A stretch of 64,000 bases of DNA from Deroplatys truncata (lineage: Eukaryota; Arthropoda; Insecta; Mantodea; Mantidae). The translations under genes and the position numbers were made by a program. Shown in pieces: positions 23,820 through 33,994 of the stretch. The DNA is taken from the NCBI GenBank assembly GCA_030765065.1, contig CM060988.1, positions 174,137,065 to 174,201,064 on the forward strand, in the 5' to 3' direction. The notes beneath the pieces are model-generated. The model was not told the origin of the DNA. It did no database searches and saw nothing but the letters and a program-made list of their open reading frames with translations. How positions within the stretch are numbered: position 1 is the first letter of the stretch; every line of letters begins with the position of its first letter.

Positions 23820-24640
23820 TACGTAGAGGTATGGCATTCCACCCAAAAATTTCATACCGAGATTTCACCGGAAATACATGTTTTGAGGCTACGTGAGTTT
23901 AAAACAAACATTTTTTTTTAGAAAATGGTCCGTGTGTATACGTCTGTCTGTGAAAAACTAACTCAAAAACGAAAAGTCATATAGGTAAATACCAAACTTT
24001 GTACTCAAGTTCAATATCTTCCATAGATGCGACACGAAGACTTTCAGGAAAATACCTCCATCCCAAACTAATCTTTACATCGGACTTTTTCGAAATGGTT
24101 TATTTTTCTCAAAACTAGCTGTAACAATTTTGACTAAAACACCATATATTTAAGATTCTTCCATGACAAATAAAATGTATATCTTGAACTTTCTGGGAAT
24201 GTCTCCAAAGTCCTTTTCATTCGGTAGGAATTTTGTATAATTTTGTATAACTGGTAAACGTTGTGGTAGACAAAATCGTACTACATAAAACTTACAGATA
24301 TCTTTAAAACACTTAATTTAAAATAATATTTTTGAGGCATTAACCATTTCCGTAAAATGTGTTATTAGTTTGAATGTTTCTACATTGTGTCATATTTTAA
24401 AGTGTTGTTGCTATTCAGTTGTTTCCGCTTAGTAATGCAAAGAGTATGGAATTTCAAGGCCTGCATATAGCTATCACTTTTAAACGTCTGACCATGGAAT
24501 CAGTTTCCTGTATTCCCCTTGTGCCCAAAACGAAATATTTAATGAAACTGTTTCTGGAAACGTCTCGATTAACATGAAGTAAAAAGAAAAATAGGCTTTC
24601 GTAAGAATATTTACTAGAAACTAAATCATTAGTCTTTGTT
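23820..24640 (-). repeat. HX copy, diverged (subfamily II)
   Basis: From the altered hairpin end (gtacgtagtacgtagaggta) through cattccacccaaaaatttca to aaataggctttcgtaagaat. The distal end is not recognisable. Confidence 0.6.
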
Positions 24641-24785
24641 TATCACTTATGTTACGCAATGATTTATTTATTAAACATGCATTGAGAATGAAAAGAGCTT
24701 CACATGCTATCCACAGAAAATTCAAGTAAACTGTATTACTTCTCAGACACATATCTTAAACATATGGTATTTTAATAAAAATCCT

Positions 24786-25603
24786 TGGACTTTCTCTATC
24801 TTCCGTTGTTTATTAGTGAGTATACAATCTATTCTTATTAAAGCTTATTTTTATACATACTACGTTTTAATCCAAATGAACCTTTGCAGAAATAGCTTCA
24901 TTACACATCTCGTTATAGATACAAAGAGAACAGCGATAGTCAAATGTTTAAGAACTGGACGCTATATGCTGGCTTTAAAATTCCATACAGTTTCCATGAC
25001 ATCGCGAGAATTTTGACTTTAAAGAATGACCAACTAATGAAAAATTCAAACCATTAATATCTTAGAAATGGCTGATCTCACAAATAAAGTTATTTGAAAT
25101 AAATTGTGTGGTTGAAAGAGATCCACATTTCCTATGTAGTACGTTTTCGTCTACCGCTTATCGTTTACCAGTTATACAAGATAATACAAAACTCTTTCCA
25201 AATGAAGAGGACTTTAGAGGCCATTCCTATTAAATTCAAGATATACATTTTATTTGTCATGTAAATATCTTTAATATATGGTATTTCAATCAAAATCGTT
25301 AGAGCCATGTTTTAGAATATCAGAGCTTTTGAAAAACTTTCCATGTAAAGGGTAGTTGGGTTTTCTTGAAATCCTCGTGTCGCATTTTTGGAATATAGGC
25401 ACTCAAATACCAAATTTGGTATTTATCCGACTTTTTGTTTTTGACTTATGTGCTCACAGACACACATACACTCACACATACACAAAAGGACCTTTTCTAA
25501 AAATGCTTCTTGTTTGGGTTTAGGGGGGCCTCAAAACATATATTTACGTTGAAATCTCGATATCGAATTTATGGGTGGAATGCAATAACGTGATAGAGAA
25601 AAT
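24786..25603 (+). mobile_element. HX repeat, copy 7 (subfamily II)
   Basis: Belongs to the subfamily with aactggacgctatatgctgg and ttccatgacatcgcgagaa in its 5' half. Ends gatagagaaaataaaaa. More diverged than subfamily I. Confidence 0.7.
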
Positions 25604-25925
25604 AAAAAAATGCAGCGAAAAATTTCCCATGTAAAGAATGGTTTTGAAGGGGATACTTTATAGAAAATCTTTGTGTATTAACGGAAGGTGTTGAAAACTG
25701 TATTAACAAGTTTGATATTTATCCGACATTTAGTTATTTAATTATGCCCTTTACACACATACACACGCAAAACTTTTTCTGCGAATGTTCTTTTTGGAAT
25801 CGGCGGTGTGCAAAATATCAATTTCCATTAACATCGCGATATATAAAACTTTTGGATGGAATGCAAGACTTCAATACCTCTACGCTAGAAAAAGAACAAA
25901 AACTGATTTACGATTTGAGAACAGC
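25604..25925 (+). repeat. HX fragment
   Basis: Partial middle piece (aaatttcccatgtaaagaat to acttttggatggaatgcaag), diverged, between copies 7 and 8. Confidence 0.5.
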
Positions 25926-25929
25926 CTTT

Positions 25930-26750
25930 TTACTTTCTCTAATACGTATAGTAAGTAGGGTAAGTATTGCATTCCATCCAAAAATATAATACCGAGTTTT
26001 CACCGGAAATATATGTTTTGAGGCCCCCTAAATCCAAATAAAACATTTTTGGAAACATGTCCGTGTGTGTGTCTGTGTGTCAACATCATAACCCAAAAAC
26101 GAAAAGTGGGCCCAACTTGGTATTTGAGTTTAGTATCTTCCAAGGATGCGACACTAAGATTTTTGAAAATCCTGCCTCCCGCTCTTTACATGGAACAGTT
26201 TTTTCGAATATTTTGATTTTCTCAAAAATGGTTCTAACAATTTTATTTAAATATCATATGTTTGAGATATTTGGACTGAAAATGAAATGTATATATTGAA
26301 TCTTCTGGGAATGTCCCCAAAAGTCCTATTCATTCTAAATGACTATGTAAACCTTAAGAGAAACAAACGTTTACTACATAAAAAACTTAGATCTCATTAA
26401 ACCACACAATTTATGTCACATAGATTTGTTTTTTTTTCGTGTGAACCTTTTAGAGATATCACTTGTTATTTGCTTGAATTTTCCAACTTATACTGTTTCT
26501 CAAATGGGAATTCGTTATTATTTTTTATCATGCAAAGAGAATGGAATGCTCCACATAGCAACCAGCTCTTAAAATATCTGACTATCGCTTAAAGCCTACC
26601 ATACTCCCCTTGCACCTACAAGAAAATTAGCAATAAGAAAGTTTCTGCAAATGTTTATCTGGATTAACATTAAGTAGATGGAGAATAAGCGTTTGTAAAA
26701 ATAGTATGTACAAGTGTAGAGAAAGTCATGTAAATGAAACACATCAGATT
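25930..26750 (-). mobile_element. HX repeat, copy 8 (near complete)
   Basis: From tactttctctaatacgtata to gtgtagagaaagtcatgtaa and acatcagatttc. It abuts the LTR-derived segment at 26751-26867. Confidence 0.8.
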
Positions 26751-26867
26751 TCTTTCTTTCTTGCTCCATTTATATGCGCCTTTAACATCTCGGTCGTCCT
26801 ACTTGGCCTAGGTGTACCATGCTGTTGCGGTAATCTGTTCGTGTTATCTTTTTTTTTACTTGGCGCC

Positions 26868-27597
26868 TGTTATTGTTTTACTATTTTGAATTTTGGGTTC
26901 TTTGTCCTCCGGATAGATATTATTACTCAGTCGAGCAAATATCTCTTGAACAGAGTGTGTAAACGGAAAGGAGTTGTTACTAAAAATAACACTGATAAAA
27001 GAATTTGTTTTTACACTTTTATTGCCGTCACACTTAATTAATTTCACATATTTAATCTTGATACACGCCTGACTGAAGCTGTTATATTTTCGAATGTAAC
27101 TACAATCACTTATTTGCCGCGTACTATTAATTCGCGTATTTCACATTTTGTAACTAACTTTACGGCGTGAGAGATTCTGTAGAATTGCGTAATGTGTACT
27201 TCGTGAATGCTTCCTTAGAACTGCCTGACGTGTAACTCACGAGAGAGATTTCTTAGAACTGCGCGACGTTTATCTTGTGAATGATTCTGTAGAACTGCGC
27301 GATACTTGCCTCTGGATCAAGAATTTATACTCCCTCACCCCGATATGCCTAAACATTATAATCGAGCTGCTATTGGTTAATAAATCGCGCCAACATTAGC
27401 GTCTATTTCATCAGCCAATCAAAATTACAAACACATATGCTCTAGAGAAGATATTCCCTCCATTTCTAAAGAAAGGCACGCTACCCTGACGTCATTTGTT
27501 TGTCTCTTCTAATTGATAAACAACTCACCCCCTCGCTTCATTGTTACCCACTCCTATTGCCAGTTTCAGTGAGGCCGTGTAAACTTATTTCCTAACA
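26868..27597 (-). mobile_element. LTR of an LTR retrotransposon (730 bp)
   Basis: On the - strand it begins TGTTAGGAAATAAG and ends ACAATAACA, so the termini are inverted (TGTTA...TAACA). GGCGCC follows the 3' end at once, as in a primer-binding site for a tRNA 3' end. Inside are, in order, a TATAAAT box (27329-27323), a set of about four 37-bp tandem units (27305-27172), and an AATAAA signal (27023-27018) about 150 bp from the end. This order (U3-TATA, transcribed part, poly(A) signal, TAACA end) is that of an LTR. The body of the element is nearly absent, because an HX copy ends at 26750. Confidence 0.6.
27172..27306 (-). repeat. Degenerate tandem repeat inside the LTR
   Basis: About four units of 36-38 bp, each with a TTCTRNAGAAYTGC core followed by a gcg(a/t)a(c/t) segment and ending near cgtgaatg. 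In the - strand reading they start just downstream of the LTR TATA box. Confidence 0.6.
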
Positions 27598-27702
27598 ATG
27601 CTTATAGCTAACAAACACACAAAATCATTGTCATACAATAATGTTAGTTTACACTACAATTACTCTGGCATTCACAGTGTTGTGATATAAAATACTGCCT
27701 AA

Positions 27703-27958
27703 ATGCTAGCCTTAGTTTCCGAGGTCACGGGTTTAAACCCGGCGGAGGGCGATGGACTTTTTTCAGGCGTAAAAGTCCTTAGCATGGCTTCCTTCGGAAG
27801 GGAAGTAAAGTCGGTGGTCCCGTGATCGTAGATTTACGGCACGTAAAAGAACTTCAAGCCTGATAAAGAGGCCTCTGAGCAAAATTGCCGGTCTTTCACG
27901 CCCAATATAGAATGGGATACTAAGGACAACAGCACTTAAACAGCGTCCATAAATAAAC
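27703..27958 (+). mobile_element. tRNA-derived SINE, family a, copy 1 (5' truncated)
   Basis: Starts inside the tRNA-like head (tgctagccttagtttccgag) and then follows the same body and tail as copies 2 and 3. About 45 bases after its end it shares a further segment (ttggtattacttttggtt) with the sequence after copy 3, so both may lie in related larger repeats. Confidence 0.75.
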
Positions 27959-27984
27959 ATAACATTGGCAATCATATTCACTCG

Positions 27985-28480
27985 CTTACAATGGTTTTAA
28001 TCTTTGTGTTGGTATTACTTTTGGTTTGTGCTTTACATAGGTTACTAGCCGAAATACCCGGCGTCTCCCATAGTTTGGTGGTTTCTTCCTGCAACATTTA
28101 GCTTAAAGTTGAACTTCCGGAATAGTCTTGAACTTCTTTGGAGGCATTTAAACATAATTACGCAAGAGTTATTTAAAAATCTCAGGGCTTTATAAAGATA
28201 AAAAATTATAAATAAATAAAAATGCTGAAAGTATTATGCAAAAGAACACCACAGATACCACAGTTTGTAATAGTGATTTCTCGTGAATGCAGCTGAGTGA
28301 CGGTTCCAAGCTGCCACATTTGGGATGATTCCTCGTTATTTATAAAGAAAATCTTGGTTAGGAAGAAATAATAGCAGTTTATGTAACATAAATATAATCT
28401 TGTTCATTCTCAGTAATCAACATACACTAAACTACTAAATAAACATACGAATGACAAAATAAAATGAAGTTCAAGATGAA
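27985..28480. other. LINE-tail-like stretch
   Basis: gccgaaatacccggcgt (about 28049) resembles a phrase common near the 3' ends of insect non-LTR elements. No coding part is left. Confidence 0.3.
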
Positions 28481-28482
28481 TA

Positions 28483-29183
28483 CACAAGGACATCCAGAAA
28501 GTAAAGAACAATTGCACATTGCGTTCGGTGCTGGTCCCCCACCACCACAATTGCATGCACCCTAGTTAGTTCCTTACTCCACCTCGGTGTGAGTCGAGTT
28601 TCGTCGCTGTGAGGTCACGCCTGTCTGTTCTACAACAACCAAATGGAGGCGCCAATTGAAAATACTGCCAAATGTGAATTGCGTAGCATGATTCATTATT
28701 TGAATGCTCAAAATGTTCGGCAAATAGAAATTTATAAACAAATAATGCAGGTGTATGGTGATAATGCAATGAACGAGTCTTCAGTGAGGAAATGGTGCAT
28801 AATGTTTAACCAAGGAAGAACCAGTGTGCACGACGAAGACCGGTGTGGGAGGCCATCACTCATTACGAATGAGTTGAAGGTAAATTTTGATTAAAGAGTT
28901 CAGTTTATTCACTTGTTTCCAAAACTAAAAGACTTTTTGGGTGGAAAAAAGTTTCCAACCGATGAGGATCTCAAAGAGGCAGTGATAGTCATTTGGAGGT
29001 AGGAGCGTATAATATCGGCAATGAAAAAGTGCTACCACGTTACAATAAATTCTATGACAGCAACAGTGATTACATTGAGAAATAGAGTAATGTACTGCAT
29101 CATTTTAAATAAAGTTTTGTGTTGATAGCTTTCGTTATTATTTAGTTATGCCAAAAAGTTCTTTACTTTCTGGATGTCTCTCG
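28483..29183 (+). mobile_element. Mariner-type element, internally deleted
   Basis: Terminal inverted repeats are 28483-28509 and 29158-29183. Both end in CATCCAGAAAGTAAAGAAC in the inward reading and are flanked by TA on each side (28481-28482, 29184-29185), the mariner target duplication. The open frame at 28643-28894 is the N-terminal DNA-binding domain (contains YLNAQNVRQIEIYKQIMQV and EDRCGRPS). After a stop, a C-terminal piece with FLGGKKFPTDEDLKEAV appears at about 28931-28981. The central catalytic DDD region is missing, so this is a non-autonomous deletion derivative. The complete TIRs and TA pair suggest it moved, or could be moved, as a 701-bp unit. Confidence 0.85.
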
Positions 29184-29185
29184 TA

Positions 29186-30059
29186 CAAAGAAAATAAAAA
29201 CAAGAAGCGTACTTCGACTGGTTTGATGCTGTTGTTGTTATCCATGTCCTCTGCCATTTTATATGTCACTCAGTTTTTGTTTTTATACTTATAAAAGCAT
29301 CACAAACTTCCCATAGAGAAAGAAGCCTGCTGATTACAGAAAATGAGAAACTACAAATTATAATAAGTGAATATCAGAACATCGAAATATAATCACAGAA
29401 TGAATGGACATGATCTTAGAGTTATTTAATACTGTTACATTAGCAATGTCTGAGCACTATACAGACTTAAGTAGTTCAATGCGATTGTGTTGAATGCTTT
29501 TGTGTTATTATATATTAATACCAAAATAAATAACCATGAGAGTATAAAGAAGAATAAAAACAAGTTGCATTTTGTCGGTTTGATGCTTTTGATGTTATCA
29601 CAATCCAACATAATAAGTTCGAAATGTTGTTAATCTTTTACCAAGCGATTGTAGTCCCTTTACATTTGCGCAATTATAGCCACAAGTGGCATAGTTATTG
29701 TAATTTACTTATTTGACTATATTATTACTACATTACATTGCCAGAGAGATCAACGAATAATACGTGAACTCGCTCTTCCTTTGTTGTTTTGTAAGGCTTA
29801 AATTAAAACCTAAGTAATTATTCTTATGTGGCAATATTCAACCTATTACGGTTATCGTTGAGAAAGACATAGATGCCATTGCGAGCTTTTGTAGGCATTA
29901 CATAAAATGAAATAATTAATCCTGTGAAATGGGGCGAAATTTGGAATTCTAAGCTGGATAGTAATTTTCACCTTGTGTCAAACGCTATCTGTGCTAAGTT
30001 TGATCGAAATCGGTGCAACGGTCTAAAAGCGTATAGGGACGTAAAACACACACACACTG
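29186..30059. other. Gene-free stretch ending in a LINE-type 3' tail
   Basis: AT-rich. From about 29935 the text aagtttgatcgaaatcggtg and acgtaaaacacacacacac is of the type found at the 3' end of RTE-like LINEs and their SINEs. Confidence 0.4.
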
Positions 30060-30924
30060 GATTGACTACAGAGGGGACTCGGCACCGATCCAGAATGGAT
30101 ATTGTACCTACCGCCCACAAAGTCCCCGGAAGTCGTCATCTGTGGCGTAGTGATTACCGTGCTAGCCTCTAGTTCCCGAGGTCGAGTGTTTAAACCCGAT
30201 GGAGGGCGATGGATTTTTTCGGGCGTAAAAATCCTTAGCATGGCTTCCTTTGGGAAGGAAGTAAAGCCGGTGGTCTCGTGTCGTAGGTTTATGGCACATA
30301 AAAGAACCCCAAGCTTGATAAGAGGCTTCTGAACAAAATTACCGGTCTTTAACGCCCAATATGGAATGGGACACTGAGGACCACAGCAGTTAAAGAGCGT
30401 CCATAAATAAAACTCAATTTAATTTAACCCGGAAGGAAGAATGAGGCAAGAGGAAACACCTCTTGCGGCGGCCGGAACCAGGAGCGACGGCACATCAATG
30501 TACGGTCCCTAAGTTTCCAAATTGAGACATTCCGGTAGACGGACAGGCAGACCGGGGACCCCACTCCCAACAGAGGAGGTCCAGTGCCCCTCAAGGGGGT
30601 TCGGGTGCCTCGGCAGCCAGCCGATCGCCGAGGGACGGAGATAGACATAAAGAGCATCCTGCTACGCTGCACCGAAACACCATCGCCGACACTTCCGACC
30701 CTGAAAGAGACCAACGGGATGAAGGATGATTGAAATAAAGAATGCAACGAAATGGAGGGACAGGAAATTCGGGGGATGAAAGAAACCACTCCAGCATTCG
30801 CCTGACGACCCGGGAAAAACTCCTGTAAGAACCCATGGGTCAGAGTGGGCGGTCATTGGGGATCGATCCCGGGACCTCCCGAATGCGGGCCACAGACGTA
30901 ACCGCCTGAGCCATCCCGCTCGGT
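30060..30924 (-). mobile_element. tRNA-derived SINE, family b, copy 4, split by SINE a2
   Basis: The two halves (30060-30132 and 30428-30924) join cleanly into one family-b SINE. The head at 30924-30850 is well kept (gagcgggatggctcaggcgg; B box gggatcgatcccc). The SINE of family a at 30133-30427 interrupts it and is flanked by an 8-bp duplication of this element, CCCGGAAG. Family b therefore inserted first here. Confidence 0.8.
30133..30427 (+). mobile_element. tRNA-derived SINE, family a, copy 2, with target duplication
   Basis: The tRNA-like head has an A-box-like tggcgtagtgattaccg and a B-box-like gtgtttaaaccc. The body has ccttagcatggcttcctttg and agagcgtccataaataaaac near the 3' end. 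Direct repeats CCCGGAAG at 30125-30132 and 30428-30435 mark the insertion. Copies are at 27703-27958 and 31461-31755. Confidence 0.85.
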
Positions 30925-30964
30925 CACACACACTGACTTTTATATGTATATATTAAGATATAGT

Positions 30965-31438
30965 CGAGGAGTTGGCTCGGAGGTAGAGTGTGAGTCCTCG
31001 AATTCGAGAGATCCCGGGTTCCCGTCCACTGCCCAGTCTAACCTTGGATGTTTTTGTGGTTTTCTCTGGTCGGCGGACGAATGCTTTGGTGATTTCGCAT
31101 CCATCATTTTCCTTTCATTCCGTTTCCTTCTCATCTTTCAGGAGTGGTTCTAGGTTTCGTGGTGTATGGCGGTGCTTGATGGCGTGAATACTTGCTCAAA
31201 GAAAAGAGTGCTCCCGTGAACACTAGAGAGCTGCTTGGACGGCGGTTCGTTCGTCGCCCTCTCTAGGCAGCACCAGCCTGCAACTGTTGGGGATTTCCAC
31301 GCGTCCCTGTGGTCTGTAACCTCCTGTGGTTCTTTCATTTCATCCCTTCCTCCTGGAGGGTAATAGCCACAATAGATACCTATGTGGGTCACATTGCGCG
31401 AGGTGACCCCCTTCTTTGCATAACCTATACCTATTAAC
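30965..31438 (+). mobile_element. tRNA-derived SINE, family c, copy 2
   Basis: The head has an A-box-like ggctcggaggtagagtgtg and a B-box-like gggttcccgtcc. The body shares gacgaatgctttggtg, ccgtttccttctcatctttc and ctctaggcagcaccagc with copy 1. It starts about 40 bases after the end of SINE b copy 4. Confidence 0.65.
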
Positions 31439-31460
31439 ATTTAACACTCGAGTCATAACG

Positions 31461-31755
31461 TCATCCTCCGTGGTGTAGTGATTACCATGCTAGCCTCTAG
31501 TTTCCACGGTGCGGGTTCAAACACGGCTGAGGGCGATGGGTGTTTTTGGACGTAAAAATCCTTAGCATGGCTTCCTTTGGAAGGGAAGTAAAGCCGGTGG
31601 TTCCGTGTCGTAGATTTAAGGCACGTAAAAGAACCTCAAGCCTGATAAATAGGCCTCTGAGGAAAATTACTGATCTTGTACGCCCAATATAAAACGGACG
31701 CTAAGGACCACAGCAGTTAAAGAGCGTCCATAAATAAAACTCAATTTAAGTTTTT
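31461..31755 (+). mobile_element. tRNA-derived SINE, family a, copy 3, with target duplication
   Basis: Full-length copy with head ggtgtagtgattaccatgc, a B-box-like gggttcaaacac, and the same tail as copy 2. Imperfect 15-bp direct repeats (13 of 15 match) flank it: actcgagtcataacg at 31446-31460 and actcgggtcatatcg at 31756-31770. Confidence 0.85.
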
Positions 31756-31904
31756 ACTCGGGTCATATCGGCGGATTTTTACCTTTGAAACAATTCCTCA
31801 TCGACAACTATTATCACTCACTTAACGTGGCGTAAGTCTTTGGGTTGGTATTGCTTTTGGTTATTACATTGAAGTCACACACATTCACAATCTCATTCAT
31901 ATTT

Positions 31905-32033
31905 CCAGACTCTAGGGAGGACGGAAAAATCCTGGCTAAAGAAACGTTCCCGCCCTTCAGCTGGGAACCGAACCCGGGCCTCTGGATTTGGAGGTTAGCA
32001 TGCTAACCACCAGGCCATAGAAGCAGTCTATGG
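31905..32033 (-). mobile_element. tRNA-derived SINE fragment, family d
   Basis: The head on the - strand is ctatggcctggtggttagca then tgctaacctcc, with B box cccgggttcggttccc, followed by aacgtttctttagccaggat. Only about 130 bases are present. Confidence 0.6.
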
Positions 32034-32296
32034 TGTTTTGCTTTCCGTATCTGCGTGCAACTAAGTCCATATCACTTTATTTGAGATTATTTATAGTAAA
32101 AAATTTAACGTAACATGATTAGAAGAATTTTGTAAAATGAAAGGTGTAATAAAGGGTGGCGTGAAGCTGTAATGAGAAGAGAATGTCATATGTGAGTGAC
32201 AAGTCAGATTTTTGGGTGTATTAACACATTATCACCAATTATTCACCTGAAGTAAAAATCACCATAAAACCTTCGGTAACAATTCTATTCTATTTT

Positions 32297-33081
32297 TACT
32301 TTCTCTACTACGTGGAGTAAGTAAGGGAAGCATTGCATTCCACTCAAAACTTCGACATCGATATTTCACCGGAAATTCATGTTTTGAGGCCCCCTGAATC
32401 CTAAAAGCACTTTTATAAAAAGTTATGTGTGTGTCTGTGAACAGCGTAACTCAAAAACGAAAAGTGGGATAATACCAAACTTGGTATTTAGGTTCAGCAT
32501 GTTTCAAGGATGCAACACAAAGATTTTCAAGAAAATTCCCCTACCCAAGACTACCCTTTACATGGAACTGTTTTAGCAAATTTTTATTTTATCAAAAATG
32601 GCTCTAACGATTTGGATTAAAATATCATATATTTAAGATATTTTCATGCCAAATAAAATGTATATCTTGAATTTTCTGGGAAAGTCCCCAAAAGTCCTCA
32701 TCTTTCTAAATGACTTTTGCATAACTGGTAAGCCGTAAGGGATAGACAAAATTTTTCTACGCCAAAAATGTAGGTCTCGTTAAAGCTCCATTATATTCCT
32801 TGTTATTTGTTTGAATTTTCAAATGCTTATACTTTTTCTCAAATGGGAATTCGTTACTAGTCTTTTTTATGTCCTGGACACGCAAAGAGAATGAAATGCT
32901 CCACATAGCAACCAGTTCTTAAAAGATTTGACTATCGCTTAAAGCCTACCATATCCCCTTGCACCTACAAGAAAATTAGCAATAAGATAGTTTCTGTAAA
33001 TGTTTATCTCGATTAACATAAAGTAGATGGAGAATAAGCGTTTGTAAAAATGGTTTTTATAAGAGTAGAGAAAGTCATGTG
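32297..33081 (-). mobile_element. HX repeat, copy 9 (next to gene A exon 2)
   Basis: From tactttctctactacgtgga to agtagagaaagtcatgtgag. It ends 48 bases before the gene A splice acceptor, so the branch-point region of intron 1 lies at or just beside the repeat edge. Confidence 0.85.
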
Positions 33082-33129
33082 AGTATTTATATAGTTGATT
33101 GTACTGAGTTGGAAATTGCTGTGTTACAG

Positions 33130-33780
33130 AGGAAGATCCTGGTCAGGATGCTGCTGTTGCTGACATTGGTTGGAGTGGGGAGCTGTGGCCTTCTGGACAA
33201 GGGTTTCCTGGAGGAAGGTGAGACGGTGAAACTGAGAGGATCTGCACAGACCACCCACACTATCCGTCTACCGGTATCGGTACGTACCGTCAGGGTAACC
33301 AGGACATTCGCGGTACCTGTACCGGTACCTTTTCCTGTACGACGGGATGTGCCGGTGCCCGTTCACGTGCCCAAACCCATCCCCGTACCCGTATCATACC
33401 CCGTTCCCGTGACACCCCACCCTGCGGCTTCTAATCCCTTCCCATTGTACACAGACCCCGCTAATCCCATATTCCAGGACGCATCCAACCCCATAGCTCA
33501 GTTCCAACATCCGTCCCTGAGAGCATTCGGGTCTCCTGGTTCCAGCATCACTCTCAAGGACGGCTCCTTGGGGTTTGTAGTCGGGGCTAGCTATGGCGTC
33601 TCTGGCAACGGCGGCTTCGAGGGGAAACACCCTGGTGCCGTGTTTAACGATCCTGTGGGCCTAGTGGGCGCTTCCAGCAGTGGCAGTCCTTCCTTCAGCA
33701 TCGCCAAGTCCATCGAGAGCAGTTTCGATGCAATAGGTTTGGGAAATGCCCTTCAAGGAGATGATAAAGGCAAGAAGTAG
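33130..33780 (+). CDS. Gene A exon 2: secreted Pro/Val-repeat cuticle-type protein
   Basis: Encodes 216 residues and the stop, or 222 aa with exon 1. The acceptor tgttacag ends at 33129, about 50 bp after an HX transposon copy. An in-frame ATG at 33148 would still give a signal peptide (MLLLLTLVGVGSCG) without exon 1. In the spliced protein, the hydrophobic core is at residues 13-24 and the likely cleavage is near Cys25/Gly26. Residues about 53-103 are a Val/Pro repeat block (VPVPVHVPKP, IPVPV). The C-terminal half is Ser/Gly/Ala-rich with no cysteine and ends in DDKGKK. The PV repeat resembles insect extracellular structural proteins such as the Drosophila Vajk group, so a role in cuticle or another extracellular matrix is inferred. 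The exon is far more GC-rich than its surroundings. No known enzymatic motif is present. Confidence 0.85.
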   Translation, partial: RKILVRMLLLLTLVGVGSCGLLDKGFLEEGETVKLRGSAQTTHTIRLPVSVRTVRVTRTFAVPVPVPFPVRRDVPVPVHVPKPIPVPVSYPVPVTPHPAASNPFPLYTDPANPIFQDASNPIAQFQHPSLRAFGSPGSSITLKDGSLGFVVGASYGVSGNGGFEGKHPGAVFNDPVGLVGASSSGSPSFSIAKSIESSFDAIGLGNALQGDDKGKK

Positions 33781-33967
33781 CCAGGACATCTGACAAGGTT
33801 GTCGTCGGTTATACCAAAGCAATAGTGTTCAAACATTCCGTAGACTTCTTATTGAGTAGCTAGACAACGCACGGCCACATTAGGTGGCGCTTATTTTATG
33901 TCAACTTCATCAAAATATTGTTTATTGTCATAGCATCAAGCCATTGTTCATCCTGTAAATAGTTGTT

Positions 33968-33973
33968 AATAAA
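33968..33973 (+). terminator. Gene A poly(A) signal
   Basis: AATAAA lies 188 bases after the stop codon, followed by a T-rich stretch (attattttgtt). It is the first canonical signal downstream of exon 2 and gives a 3' UTR of about 200 bases. Confidence 0.6.
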
Positions 33974-33994
33974 GATTATTTTGTTACCAATACT

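Noticed and set aside
27172..27306. CRISPR-like array
   Set aside because: The units are degenerate and directly adjacent without unique spacers, and they lie in an LTR of an insect genome.
30424..30931. Open frames of 81-121 codons on the - strand
   Set aside because: Three frames of the same SINE b copy; no protein features.
33079..33147. N-terminal extension of gene A from 33079
   Set aside because: No ATG exists there; it reads through the end of an HX copy and the splice acceptor. The spliced start or the ATG at 33148 is better.
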